Assembly (NCBI GenBank): GCA_021372515.1
Contig: JAJFUG010000059.1
Span: 1 to 19,286, forward strand
Direction of reading: 5' to 3'
Length of the DNA stretch: 19,286 nt
Origin: a bacterium
Lineage (GTDB): Bacteria; Gemmatimonadota; Glassbacteria; GWA2-58-10
Shown here: piece by piece, positions 8,055 to 14,151 of the stretch
Position numbering within the stretch: the first letter of the stretch is position 1
Layout of the letters: each line of letters opens with the position of its first letter
Translations under genes and position numbers: made by a program
The notes under the pieces: model-generated
What the model saw: only the letters and a program-made list of their open reading frames with translations
Told to the model about the DNA's origin: nothing
Databases searched by the model: none

Positions 8055-8083
8055 AAATTTAGGGGCACGGCATGCCGTGCCCC
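8055..8083. terminator. Perfect palindrome acting as a likely bidirectional terminator
   Basis: GGGGCACGGCA at 8062-8072 is followed directly by its reverse complement to 8083, a 22-bp perfect palindrome between two convergent genes. On minus it is followed by TAAATTTTT, a good terminator tail for the oxidoreductase gene; on plus it is followed by CGATCGTTTT, a weaker tail for thyX. The flanking TAGGGGC is shared with the element at 901-964, so the terminator may derive from the same repeat family. Confidence 0.6.
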
Positions 8084-8117
8084 GATCGTTTTAATAATTC
8101 TAATTAAATGCCGCGAC

Positions 8118-9383
8118 TCAGACCTTGTGCCCCTGGGCGAGCTGGGACGGGCTCCAGTCGCCGCGGGCCACGGCCGGGACAAAGTCGGTCAGCCCCGCCG
8201 GGGCGAACGCCAGCTTGCGGCCCTGCTCGGCCGACATGTAGGCGGTCATAAGCAGCTTGGTCACCAGCAGGCCGTCCTCCAGGTCCTCGGACGGCTGACG
8301 GCCGTCCAGGAAAGCCTGGACCATGTGACGGTTCTGGTCCGTGTAGCCGTAGACCACCTCCTCGGCCGGCACAACCGGCATCAGGCCCTGCTCGGCGTTC
8401 TGCTTCTCCACCAGGTCCTCGCCGGCCTGGCCTTTCACGTTGCGGCTGAAAAACACGGACAGCTCGCTGTTGAGGCTCGATGAGTTCAGCGAGTACTCCG
8501 GACCCATTACCTCGTAGGTCAGGCGCAGGCCCGCCCCCACGAAACACCAGCTCGTGGTCACCTCGCCCGCCGCGATCCGTCCGTCATCCCCCTGGAAAGT
8601 CACAGTGGCGCGGGCGTAGTCCTCTGCCGGGTGGTGGATGTAGTCCACCTGGCCGCCGCTGCGCTGGCTCAGGATCGCGGCGTACTCCGGGCGGCTCCAC
8701 TTGAGGCAGCCGATCTCGGCGCTCACCGCCACCGGTTTGAGCGAGTCCTTGGGCTTGGAGGGGTCGCGCAGCAGAAGGCGCGCCACCTCGACCGAGTGGC
8801 AGAGCATGTCGTTGAGCACTCCGCCGCCGCCGGTCTTACCCATCCAGAACCAGGGCTCGTGCGGACCCGAATGCTCCTCGGCGCAGCGGGCCAGGTAGGG
8901 CGGTCCGGCCAGGGCCGCGCCGCGGCGCCACAGGATATCGCGGCCGCGCACCACCGTGGGGCTGAAACACTGGTCCTCCAGGTAGCCGTGCAGGATGCCG
9001 GTTTCCTTGATAAGCTCCACCACGCGCTCGGCCTCGCGCACGTTGCGCGCCAGGGGCTTTTCAATCGCGATCCCGCGCAGCTTGCCCTTGCCGCTTTTTA
9101 TCGTGGCGGCGATCTCCTCGATCATCGGTACGCGCAGGTAGTTCGGCCCGCAGACCCAGATCGCGTCCACCCGCGGATCGGCCACCATCTCGCTGATAGT
9201 GGCGTAGACCGTGGGGTCGCCCACGCGGCAGCGGCGGCAGTTCTCCGCCGTGGCCTGGGCGCGCTCAGGGGTGCGGCCCACCAGGGCCACTATATCGGCA
9301 TCCCGCACGCCCTGCCAGGAGCGGATGTGGAAATTGGTGATGAAACCGGTCCCGATGAACCCCACGCCGAGCCTGCTGCCCAT
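8118..9383 (-). CDS. Gfo/Idh/MocA family oxidoreductase (cytosolic)
   Basis: 421 residues. ATG 9383 has GGAGG five bases upstream and opens straight into the Rossmann motif GVGFIGTGFITNFH (7-19); the frame continues upstream to 9596 but without similarity. The EKP motif characteristic of the family is at 108-110 (IEKPLARNVREAE), where Lys lies in the active site. GGGGVLNDMLCHSVEVARLLL (Asp192, His196) is the second conserved segment of the C-terminal domain. NAD(P)-dependent oxidation of a sugar, inositol or glycoside is expected; substrate unknown. It has no signal peptide, in contrast to the Tat-exported relative at 14152-15474. A consensus-like promoter lies in the 115-bp gap behind tonB, so it is probably expressed apart from the B12 uptake genes. 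Confidence 0.9.
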   Translation of the reverse strand: MGSRLGVGFIGTGFITNFHIRSWQGVRDADIVALVGRTPERAQATAENCRRCRVGDPTVYATISEMVADPRVDAIWVCGPNYLRVPMIEEIAATIKSGKGKLRGIAIEKPLARNVREAERVVELIKETGILHGYLEDQCFSPTVVRGRDILWRRGAALAGPPYLARCAEEHSGPHEPWFWMGKTGGGGVLNDMLCHSVEVARLLLRDPSKPKDSLKPVAVSAEIGCLKWSRPEYAAILSQRSGGQVDYIHHPAEDYARATVTFQGDDGRIAAGEVTTSWCFVGAGLRLTYEVMGPEYSLNSSSLNSELSVFFSRNVKGQAGEDLVEKQNAEQGLMPVVPAEEVVYGYTDQNRHMVQAFLDGRQPSEDLEDGLLVTKLLMTAYMSAEQGRKLAFAPAGLTDFVPAVARGDWSPSQLAQGHKV

Positions 9384-9410
9384 GGACCCCTCCACTGAGA
9401 AGTTAATGCA

Positions 9411-9439
9411 ATTATGAGTTGAGTGAGAATCGATGCCAA
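9411..9439 (-). promoter_or_regulatory. Sigma70-type promoter of the Gfo/Idh/MocA gene
   Basis: On minus, TTGGCA (9439-9434) and CATAAT (9416-9411) are exactly 17 bp apart, each five of six to consensus. The leader would be about 20 nt. This separates the oxidoreductase from the upstream tonB transcript. Confidence 0.65.
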
Positions 9440-9498
9440 TGTCAGGGTGACAGATAAGGTAGGCCCTGCGGCGGGAGCTGTCAACCGGAATCGGCGGC

Positions 9499-10200
9499 TC
9501 AGTCGCGCAGGTCGAACCTAACACGCAGGCTGAGGCCCAGGCTTTCCTCGTGCACGAAAGCGGGCAGTGGCGGGAACGGGGCCGAGCGGTGGACACACTC
9601 GGCTGCGGCGCGGTTCAGGGCGGTATAGCGGCAGGGCGCGGAAAGGCTGACTTCGCCTGCCAGGCTGCCATCCGGCGCGATGGCGAAACTCAGGCCCACC
9701 TCGCCCTGCTGGCCCAGGCGACGGCAGGTCTCCGGGTAGCGGCGCTCCCGCTCGATCCGGGCGTAGAGGGCCGACAGGTAATCGTCCAGAGCACGCGCCG
9801 AATCGGCGTTGAACTGTGGTTCAGCCTCGCCGGGCAGGTTCGGGGACAGGGGTAGATCGAGCGCGGGCGGTGGTCCGGATTCGGTTGGCAGGGCCAGAGA
9901 GGCCAGCGGGCTGCTGTCTGCATCCTGCGCGGAGAGCCTGGGCACGGGAGGCGGCGGCGCGATCACCCGGTTCCCGCCAATGGTTGGCGGTGCGGGCGGC
10001 TGCTCCACGAGTTCGGGCGCGGGCTCCGGGGCCAGCTCGATCAGCTCCAGGCTGGGCAGCGCACGGCTGGCGCTTTCCTTGACTCCGAAGACCCACGCAC
10101 CGAACGATGCCGGAGTAAAAGCCAGCAGAAGGTGCAGAGCGCTGGAGAGCAGCAGCGCGTAGAGGGCGTAGCGTTCATATTGTCGGCGCAGACGGTACAT
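9499..10200 (-). CDS. tonB: TonB-like energy transducer
   Basis: 233 residues. One N-terminal membrane anchor (about 12-32, YALYALLLSSALHLLLAF), then a proline-rich periplasmic spacer (APEPAPELVEQPPAPPTIGG and further PPPPVP), then a C-terminal domain with RRYPETCRRLGQQGEVGLSF, where YP and the G-x-V-x-L-x-F strand are TonB hallmarks. TonB couples the proton motive force through ExbBD to outer-membrane receptors; no exbBD is seen in this window. GGAGG lies eight bases before ATG 10200. It directly follows the BtuB-like receptor gene with a 53-bp gap holding a stable hairpin, so it is probably dedicated to that receptor. The cysteines in the C-terminal domain (CRRLG, SAPCRY, AAECVH) are unusual for TonB. 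Confidence 0.82.
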   Translation of the reverse strand: MYRLRRQYERYALYALLLSSALHLLLAFTPASFGAWVFGVKESASRALPSLELIELAPEPAPELVEQPPAPPTIGGNRVIAPPPPVPRLSAQDADSSPLASLALPTESGPPPALDLPLSPNLPGEAEPQFNADSARALDDYLSALYARIERERRYPETCRRLGQQGEVGLSFAIAPDGSLAGEVSLSAPCRYTALNRAAAECVHRSAPFPPLPAFVHEESLGLSLRVRFDLRD

Positions 10201-10208
10201 TCGTTAAT

Positions 10209-10245
10209 CCTCCGGGTGCTCCACCTGTCGGGAGGAGCACCCGGA
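10209..10245 (-). promoter_or_regulatory. Intercistronic hairpin overlapping the tonB Shine-Dalgarno
   Basis: TCCGGGTGCTCC (10211-10222) is complementary to GGAGCACCCGGA (10234-10245), a 12-bp stem with an 11-nt loop. On the mRNA the 3' arm ends inside the GGAGG of tonB (10213-10209), so three of five Shine-Dalgarno bases are paired. No U-run follows, so it is not a normal terminator. It may lower tonB translation relative to the receptor or mark an mRNA processing or stability boundary. Confidence 0.6.
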
Positions 10246-10253
10246 AAGGGTTT

Positions 10254-12260
10254 TCAGCGCCTGAATTCCAGCCCGGCGTAAGCCTGGAACCCGGCCTCAC
10301 GGTAGCCCAGGCTCTCGAAATAGTCCTCATCCAGCACGTTGCGCAGGGCCAGGCTGCCGGTGAACCCGCGCCCGAGCGGGCAGCGGCCGGTCAGGTCGAG
10401 CTTGAAATAGCTGTCCGCCTTTTCGAGCCCGTTCCAGCGCAGGCGCGAGCCGTCCACCCAGTAACCGTCCAGGCTGACCGAGCCGCCGGACTGGTGCAGC
10501 CAGGTGAGGTTCAGGTTGAACTTGTTGCGCGGCAACTGCACGTTGCGGCTCCAGAGATCGGCGCTCTTGTCGTACTTCCAGCTCTCGGTGTAGGTGTAGT
10601 TGAACGAGCCCTGCCACTGGGGCAGAGGATGCACCTTGAACTCGAACTCCACCCCGCGGCTGTTCATCTTGTCGAAATTGAGGTACTTGCCCGAGTAGGT
10701 GGCCGGGTCCTGCAGCACCCAGACAATGGCGTCTTTGATTTCCGTGTGCCACCAGCTCAGGCCGACCCGGCAGCGGCCCTCGGCCATGTACTTTTCCACG
10801 CCCAGCTCGCCGGTGCGGCTGGTTTCGGCCTCCAGGTCGGCGTTGCCGTTGCCGGGGCTGAACAGCTCGTAGACCGAGGGGGCGCGGAACGCCGAACCGT
10901 AGTTGCCACGCAGGATGACCCCGAGCCGGCGGATGTCCCAGGCCGCGCCAATCATGCCGGTGCTGCTGGAGCCGCTGCGGTCCTGGCTGTCGTAGCGCAG
11001 GCCGGCGTTCACGCTCAGTGCCTCGCCGGCCAGCAGGGTCTGGTTGTTCAGGTAGAGGCTGGTCAGGCTGAGGTGGTCCGAGAGGTAACCGTAGCTGCCG
11101 CCCTGACGGTAGCTCTGGTAGAGGTACTCGGTGCCGGCGGTCAGGATGTCGGAGGCCTTTTCACCGCTCAGAGTCAGGGTGTGACGGTAGTCCAGGTCGT
11201 AATTGGTCCCGCGGTAGCGGTAGTCAGAGGAGTCATCATAGACCGGCACCTGGGCGCCCTGGTCGAAGTAGTTGGCCCAGTCCAGCGTGAACCCGTCGCG
11301 CGGGGCGCTCATATAGCCCAGCAGGCCGTCGTTGGGGTCCTGGGTGTGACGGCTGCGGCCGGAGAGGCCGAAACTGAGCTCGTGTTTCCAGTTATCGCGC
11401 AGGGCGTGGCTCACTTTTTCGCCCAGGCTGAAATAGTCGACATTGATTTTCTGGTGCGGGTCGGGGGTCTGCGCCGACCAGAAAGTTCCGCCGTAGTCGC
11501 TGTCGTAGTTCTCTTTGAAATTTGCGAAATTCTGGCGCGCGCGGGTGAAAGAGGCCGCGCTTTCCCAGCGCAGCCGGGCAGCGTCGCCATAGCCCAGCTT
11601 GATCCCGGTGGAATAGTTGCGGTAGAACTCCTTGTCGATCACCCCGTCCGTGGCGGTCACGCCCTGGTCCAGGCGCCAGTCGAAGCCACGGTTTTCACCG
11701 GAGTAGTTGGCATCGATACGGTGGCTGTTCAGCGAGCCGCCCTGGTAGGACAGGCCGACCGACGGCTTGCCCTGGCCGCGGCGCGTGATGATGTTGATCA
11801 CGCCGCTGGCGGCGTTGGAGCCGTAGAGCGGGCTCTGGGGGCCGCGCACCACCTCGATCCGCTCGATGTCTGCGGTGGGGATGTGGCTGAAAATGCTGCC
11901 CGCTCCGCCGTTGGCGTCCGCCGGGTCGTTCACCCGCACCCCGTCGATCATCACCACCATGAACCGTCCGGGCAGCCCGCGCATCTGGGGGGCGCTGATC
12001 CCGCCGGGGCCGCCGGCCTGGGTGATATCGAAGCTGAGGACCGAGCGCAGGGCCTCGTCGGTATCCTGCCAGCCGCGGGTCACTATTTCCTGGTGCGTGA
12101 TGACCGTGGTGTTGGTGCTGGCCTGGCGCAACTCGGTCGGGTGCTTGGCCGCGGTGACAATAAGGGTGCCGAGGTCTGAGTTTTCCTGGGCGCTGACTGG
12201 GGAAGCAAGGCAGAGGATAACGGCAAGCAAAGCTAATGGGGAAAAAATCAGAAAACGCAT
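10254..12260 (-). CDS. btuB: BtuB-like TonB-dependent outer-membrane receptor
   Basis: 668 residues. ATG 12260 starts a signal peptide (MRFLIFSPLALLAVILCLA, cleaved after SPVSA-QEN); the longer frame up to 12401 runs back through the leader and is rejected. The plug domain follows: TLIVTAAKHPTELRQASTNT, DEALRSVLSFDITQAGGPGG, MRGLPGRFMVVMIDGVRVND, and DIERIEVVRGPQSPLYGSNA with SGVINIITRRG, all close to the BtuB/TonB-receptor pattern. The remaining roughly 500 residues form the beta-barrel, ending AYAGLEFRR. BtuB imports cobalamin, and the assignment is strengthened by cobalamin-riboswitch elements in the leader and the tonB-like gene next to it. Without the leader it could only be called a vitamin or siderophore receptor. 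Confidence 0.85.
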   Translation of the reverse strand: MRFLIFSPLALLAVILCLASPVSAQENSDLGTLIVTAAKHPTELRQASTNTTVITHQEIVTRGWQDTDEALRSVLSFDITQAGGPGGISAPQMRGLPGRFMVVMIDGVRVNDPADANGGAGSIFSHIPTADIERIEVVRGPQSPLYGSNAASGVINIITRRGQGKPSVGLSYQGGSLNSHRIDANYSGENRGFDWRLDQGVTATDGVIDKEFYRNYSTGIKLGYGDAARLRWESAASFTRARQNFANFKENYDSDYGGTFWSAQTPDPHQKINVDYFSLGEKVSHALRDNWKHELSFGLSGRSRHTQDPNDGLLGYMSAPRDGFTLDWANYFDQGAQVPVYDDSSDYRYRGTNYDLDYRHTLTLSGEKASDILTAGTEYLYQSYRQGGSYGYLSDHLSLTSLYLNNQTLLAGEALSVNAGLRYDSQDRSGSSSTGMIGAAWDIRRLGVILRGNYGSAFRAPSVYELFSPGNGNADLEAETSRTGELGVEKYMAEGRCRVGLSWWHTEIKDAIVWVLQDPATYSGKYLNFDKMNSRGVEFEFKVHPLPQWQGSFNYTYTESWKYDKSADLWSRNVQLPRNKFNLNLTWLHQSGGSVSLDGYWVDGSRLRWNGLEKADSYFKLDLTGRCPLGRGFTGSLALRNVLDEDYFESLGYREAGFQAYAGLEFRR

Positions 12261-12268
12261 GCTCTTCG

Positions 12269-12475
12269 CCTTTTGGTCGTGAAAAGGTTGAGTGGTCTCG
12301 CCTGGGCCCAAGGTTTTCCGGCTGCGGGAGCGGCGTGTTCGACGGGCCTTCCCATCCTGAGACAGCGGACAGTGGCCGGCCGGCCTTTGAATGCTCCCCA
12401 CGGCTGCACGTCAGCGCGGGCCTGGTTACCCGACTTCCCTTGCAAGCGCAGGCGTCAAGCGGACTGTTCGGATCG
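12269..12475 (-). ncRNA. Cobalamin riboswitch with Shine-Dalgarno hairpin
   Basis: Elements of the cobalamin aptamer occur in the right order on minus: GGGAA (12439-12435) followed by a GGGTAACC segment; GCTGACGTGCAGC (12415-12403), close to the GCTGACGCGCAGC of the enteric btuB leader; GCCACTG (12376-12370) with its partner GGGAAGGC (12353-12346); and a B12-box-like GGCCCAGGCGAGACCAC (12308-12292; family pattern AGYCnGGAGACC). Just after the box, CCTTTT (12287-12282) pairs with AAAAGG (12274-12269) across the loop CACGACC; AAAAGG is also the Shine-Dalgarno of the btuB-like gene. This fits translational shut-off when cobalamin is bound. The 5' end of the aptamer is approximate, and the B12 box has an inserted base compared with the pattern. 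Confidence 0.75.
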
Positions 12476-12530
12476 GGTGTGCTTCGCTGCGGCCTCCTTT
12501 CGAAAAGGGTGAATGTATTTAACCCAAAGA

Positions 12531-12559
12531 AAGTTAACTTTCGGGCGGGTTTTTGTCAA
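12531..12559 (-). promoter_or_regulatory. Candidate promoter of the riboswitch-btuB-tonB unit
   Basis: On minus, a perfect TTGACA (12559-12554) is followed after 17 bp by TAACTT (12536-12531), a weak -10. Start of transcription near 12524 gives a leader of about 265 nt, the length needed to hold the aptamer and its hairpin. Confidence 0.5.
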
Positions 12560-12620
12560 CGCGCGGCGGGCCGTGAGATCGGGTTGAGGCGTGGCGGACA
12601 GGGTTACGGCAGGGGAATGC

Positions 12621-13565
12621 TCAGCCGACCTCGAAGCCGACCTTGCGGGCCAGGTCGCGGATAAACGCGGCGGCGCGGGCGAACTCGGCCGGGGTCTTGA
12701 GGTGCTCGATCATCAGAGGCACATCGGGCAGCTTTTTCAGCTCGGCCAGGTAGGCGGGCCAGTCCAGGCCGCCCTCGCCTGGAACGACCTCGTCCAGGTG
12801 CGTGGTGAGGCTCGTGCGGAGCTGGATGTCCTTGGCGTGGCAGCTCTTGATCCAGGGGCCGAGCTTGTCGAAGCAGTCGCGGATCAGGTCGGCGTTGCCG
12901 AAATAGCGCTGCGGGCTGCAGACCAGATTGACCGGGTCGAGGTGGGCGGCGAACGCCTTGCGGTCGACCGCCTGGATCAGTTCGAGGTAGGAGTCCGGGG
13001 AATCGGGGTACATCCAGGGCATGGTTTCGAGAGTGAAAAAGGTGCGCGAGGGGTGCACGGCGTCGATGATCGAGCGGCAGGTCTCGACTATCATCTCGAA
13101 CGTAATGCGGGTCAGGTTAGCCGGGTCGGGCCCGTCCCAGACCGCACCGCGCGAACCGCTGATATTCACGCAGCAGCGGGCGCCGATCCGGTCGGCCAGG
13201 TCGAGGCCCAGACGGCAGGTCTCCAGGGCCTTGGCACGCTCGGTGTCATCCGGGCTGAGGGGGTTGCTCCAGGCGCCGACCTCGGAGATCACGATCCCGG
13301 CTTTCCGGGCCGCGTCCTCGTAGGTGCGGACAGTCTTGTCATCTGCCGGAGGGGACAGGGGGCAGAACGCCGCTCGGTAGCCCAGAGCGTGCAGGGCGCC
13401 GATCCAGCTTTCCGGGCTGGAGGGTTTCCCGGGAAGCGGTCCGCCCAAAAGCAGGTCCGGGGGGATCTGGGCGGAGAGCGGCAACGGGGCTCCCACCACA
13501 GTCGAAGCCGCTCCCAGAACGGCGGCCTGGATGAACGTGCGACGAGAGACAGGCCCGGCCGGCAT
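12621..13565 (-). CDS. Tat-exported sugar phosphate isomerase/epimerase-like TIM barrel
   Basis: 314 residues. ATG 13565 begins MPAGPVSRRTFIQAAVLGAA, a clear Tat signal (SRRTFIQ) followed by a hydrophobic stretch and PLSAQ as a likely cleavage site. Most AP-endonuclease-2/xylose-isomerase-like proteins (PF01261) are cytosolic. Body motifs fit that fold: GARCCVNISGSRG, FFTLETMPWMYPDS (metal-type Glu), FAAHLDPVNLVCSP, IKSCHAKDIQL (metal-type His) and LMIEHLKTPAEF (Glu near the end). The family includes isomerases, epimerases and dehydratases acting on sugars or inositols. It follows the PilZ gene by 8 bp and is surely co-transcribed. The GGA of AGGACCCAAG before the ATG is a modest ribosome-binding site, consistent with translational coupling. 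Confidence 0.82.
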   Translation of the reverse strand: MPAGPVSRRTFIQAAVLGAASTVVGAPLPLSAQIPPDLLLGGPLPGKPSSPESWIGALHALGYRAAFCPLSPPADDKTVRTYEDAARKAGIVISEVGAWSNPLSPDDTERAKALETCRLGLDLADRIGARCCVNISGSRGAVWDGPDPANLTRITFEMIVETCRSIIDAVHPSRTFFTLETMPWMYPDSPDSYLELIQAVDRKAFAAHLDPVNLVCSPQRYFGNADLIRDCFDKLGPWIKSCHAKDIQLRTSLTTHLDEVVPGEGGLDWPAYLAELKKLPDVPLMIEHLKTPAEFARAAAFIRDLARKVGFEVG

Positions 13566-13573
13566 CTTGGGTC

Positions 13574-13849
13574 CTATTCCTCCTGGATGAACGTGAAACC
13601 GTAGTCCAGCCCATCCTCCGCGTTCCGTCCGCACCAGATGAGCTGGGCGTTCCTACTGATACGCTTCTCGCCGATCTTGAAACGCACGTGTACGTTGATC
13701 GCCTTGGGCACGGCAAATCGCACCCCGCCGTCGGACACATCCACCAGACGGGCCCTGAAAACGCTGGATTCCAGGTAGATTTCAGCCTCGGTGGTGAAAG
13801 GCTCACGATCCTCGTGGCGGCGGTTGGCCAAGGTTGTGGTCCGTATCAT
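13574..13849 (-). CDS. Small single-domain PilZ protein (c-di-GMP receptor)
   Basis: 91 residues, essentially only a PilZ domain. ATG 13849 has GGAGGA five bases upstream; the frame extends to 13954 but that part lies in the leader hairpin. Both c-di-GMP motifs are intact: RxxxR at 11-15 (RRHEDR) and DxSxxG at 37-42 (DVSDGG, followed by VRF). The rest forms the beta-barrel (FRARLVDV, VHVRFKIGEKR, AQLIWCGR, LDYGFTFIQEE). Known PilZ proteins transmit c-di-GMP levels to motility, secretion or exopolysaccharide machines through partners. The only co-transcribed gene here is the Tat-exported TIM barrel, which cannot meet it in the cytosol after export, so the link is unclear. Confidence 0.88.
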   Translation of the reverse strand: MIRTTTLANRRHEDREPFTTEAEIYLESSVFRARLVDVSDGGVRFAVPKAINVHVRFKIGEKRISRNAQLIWCGRNAEDGLDYGFTFIQEE

Positions 13850-13872
13850 CGCATTCCTCCCGCTTCTCTTCC

Positions 13873-13929
13873 TTACGGCTGGTCCCAGCCTGCTTGTCCG
13901 CCGCGGAGAGCAGGTCGCCGGAGCCGTAA
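13873..13929 (-). ncRNA. Structured leader hairpin upstream of PilZ
   Basis: On minus TTACGGCT (13929-13922) pairs with AGCCGTAA (13880-13873). Inside, CCTGCT (13914-13909) pairs with AGCAGG (13894-13889), and TCCG/CGGA closes a 3-nt apical loop. An internal loop of 7 (CCGGCGA) and 8 (CTGGGACC) bases separates the two stems. No U-run follows on either strand, so it is not a terminator, and it ends about 16 nt before the PilZ Shine-Dalgarno. I do not recognise it as a known riboswitch, including the c-di-GMP classes. Confidence 0.5.
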
Positions 13930-13966
13930 AAATGGAAATTCCCGCAAAACTCACGGTCTGGAAGAT

Positions 13967-13995
13967 ATTAGATCATATAAACAGAAAATAATCAA
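13967..13995 (-). promoter_or_regulatory. Candidate promoter of the PilZ operon
   Basis: On minus TTGATT (13995-13990) and TCTAAT (13972-13967) are 17 bp apart, four and five of six to consensus. Start near 13960 gives a leader of about 110 nt that includes the hairpin at 13873-13929. The AT-rich stretch between 13996 and 14100 contains no gene that I can support. Confidence 0.5.
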
Positions 13996-14100
13996 GTGTT
14001 TGTTACGTTTTTTTTACACGCAGCTTGAAAGAGGGACTCAAATTCAGTTGAAAAGGGATGGTATAGATATCGAATTGTATATATCGCAGCCCTGAAATAC

Positions 14101-14127
14101 AAAAAGCCGGGAGAATTCTCCCGGCTT
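14101..14127 (-). terminator. Rho-independent terminator after the GH109-like gene
   Basis: A 24-bp perfect palindrome (14104-14127; arm AAGCCGGGAGAA) is followed on minus by a run of T (plus-strand A at 14101-14105). It lies 25 bp beyond the stop codon at 14152. Confidence 0.88.
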
Positions 14128-14151
14128 CCGGCAGTGGATTGATAGTTGCAC

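Noticed and set aside
9384-9596. Upstream extension of the Gfo/Idh/MocA frame
   Set aside because: It crosses the promoter and the end of tonB and lacks similarity; ATG 9383 has a good ribosome-binding site and opens directly into the Rossmann motif.
10494-12179. 561-codon plus-strand frame over the btuB-like gene
   Set aside because: Shadow of the receptor gene, with no ribosome-binding site and no recognisable domain.
13873-13929. PilZ leader hairpin as a c-di-GMP-I or c-di-GMP-II riboswitch
   Set aside because: The conserved internal-loop and tetraloop-receptor sequences of those classes are not visible.
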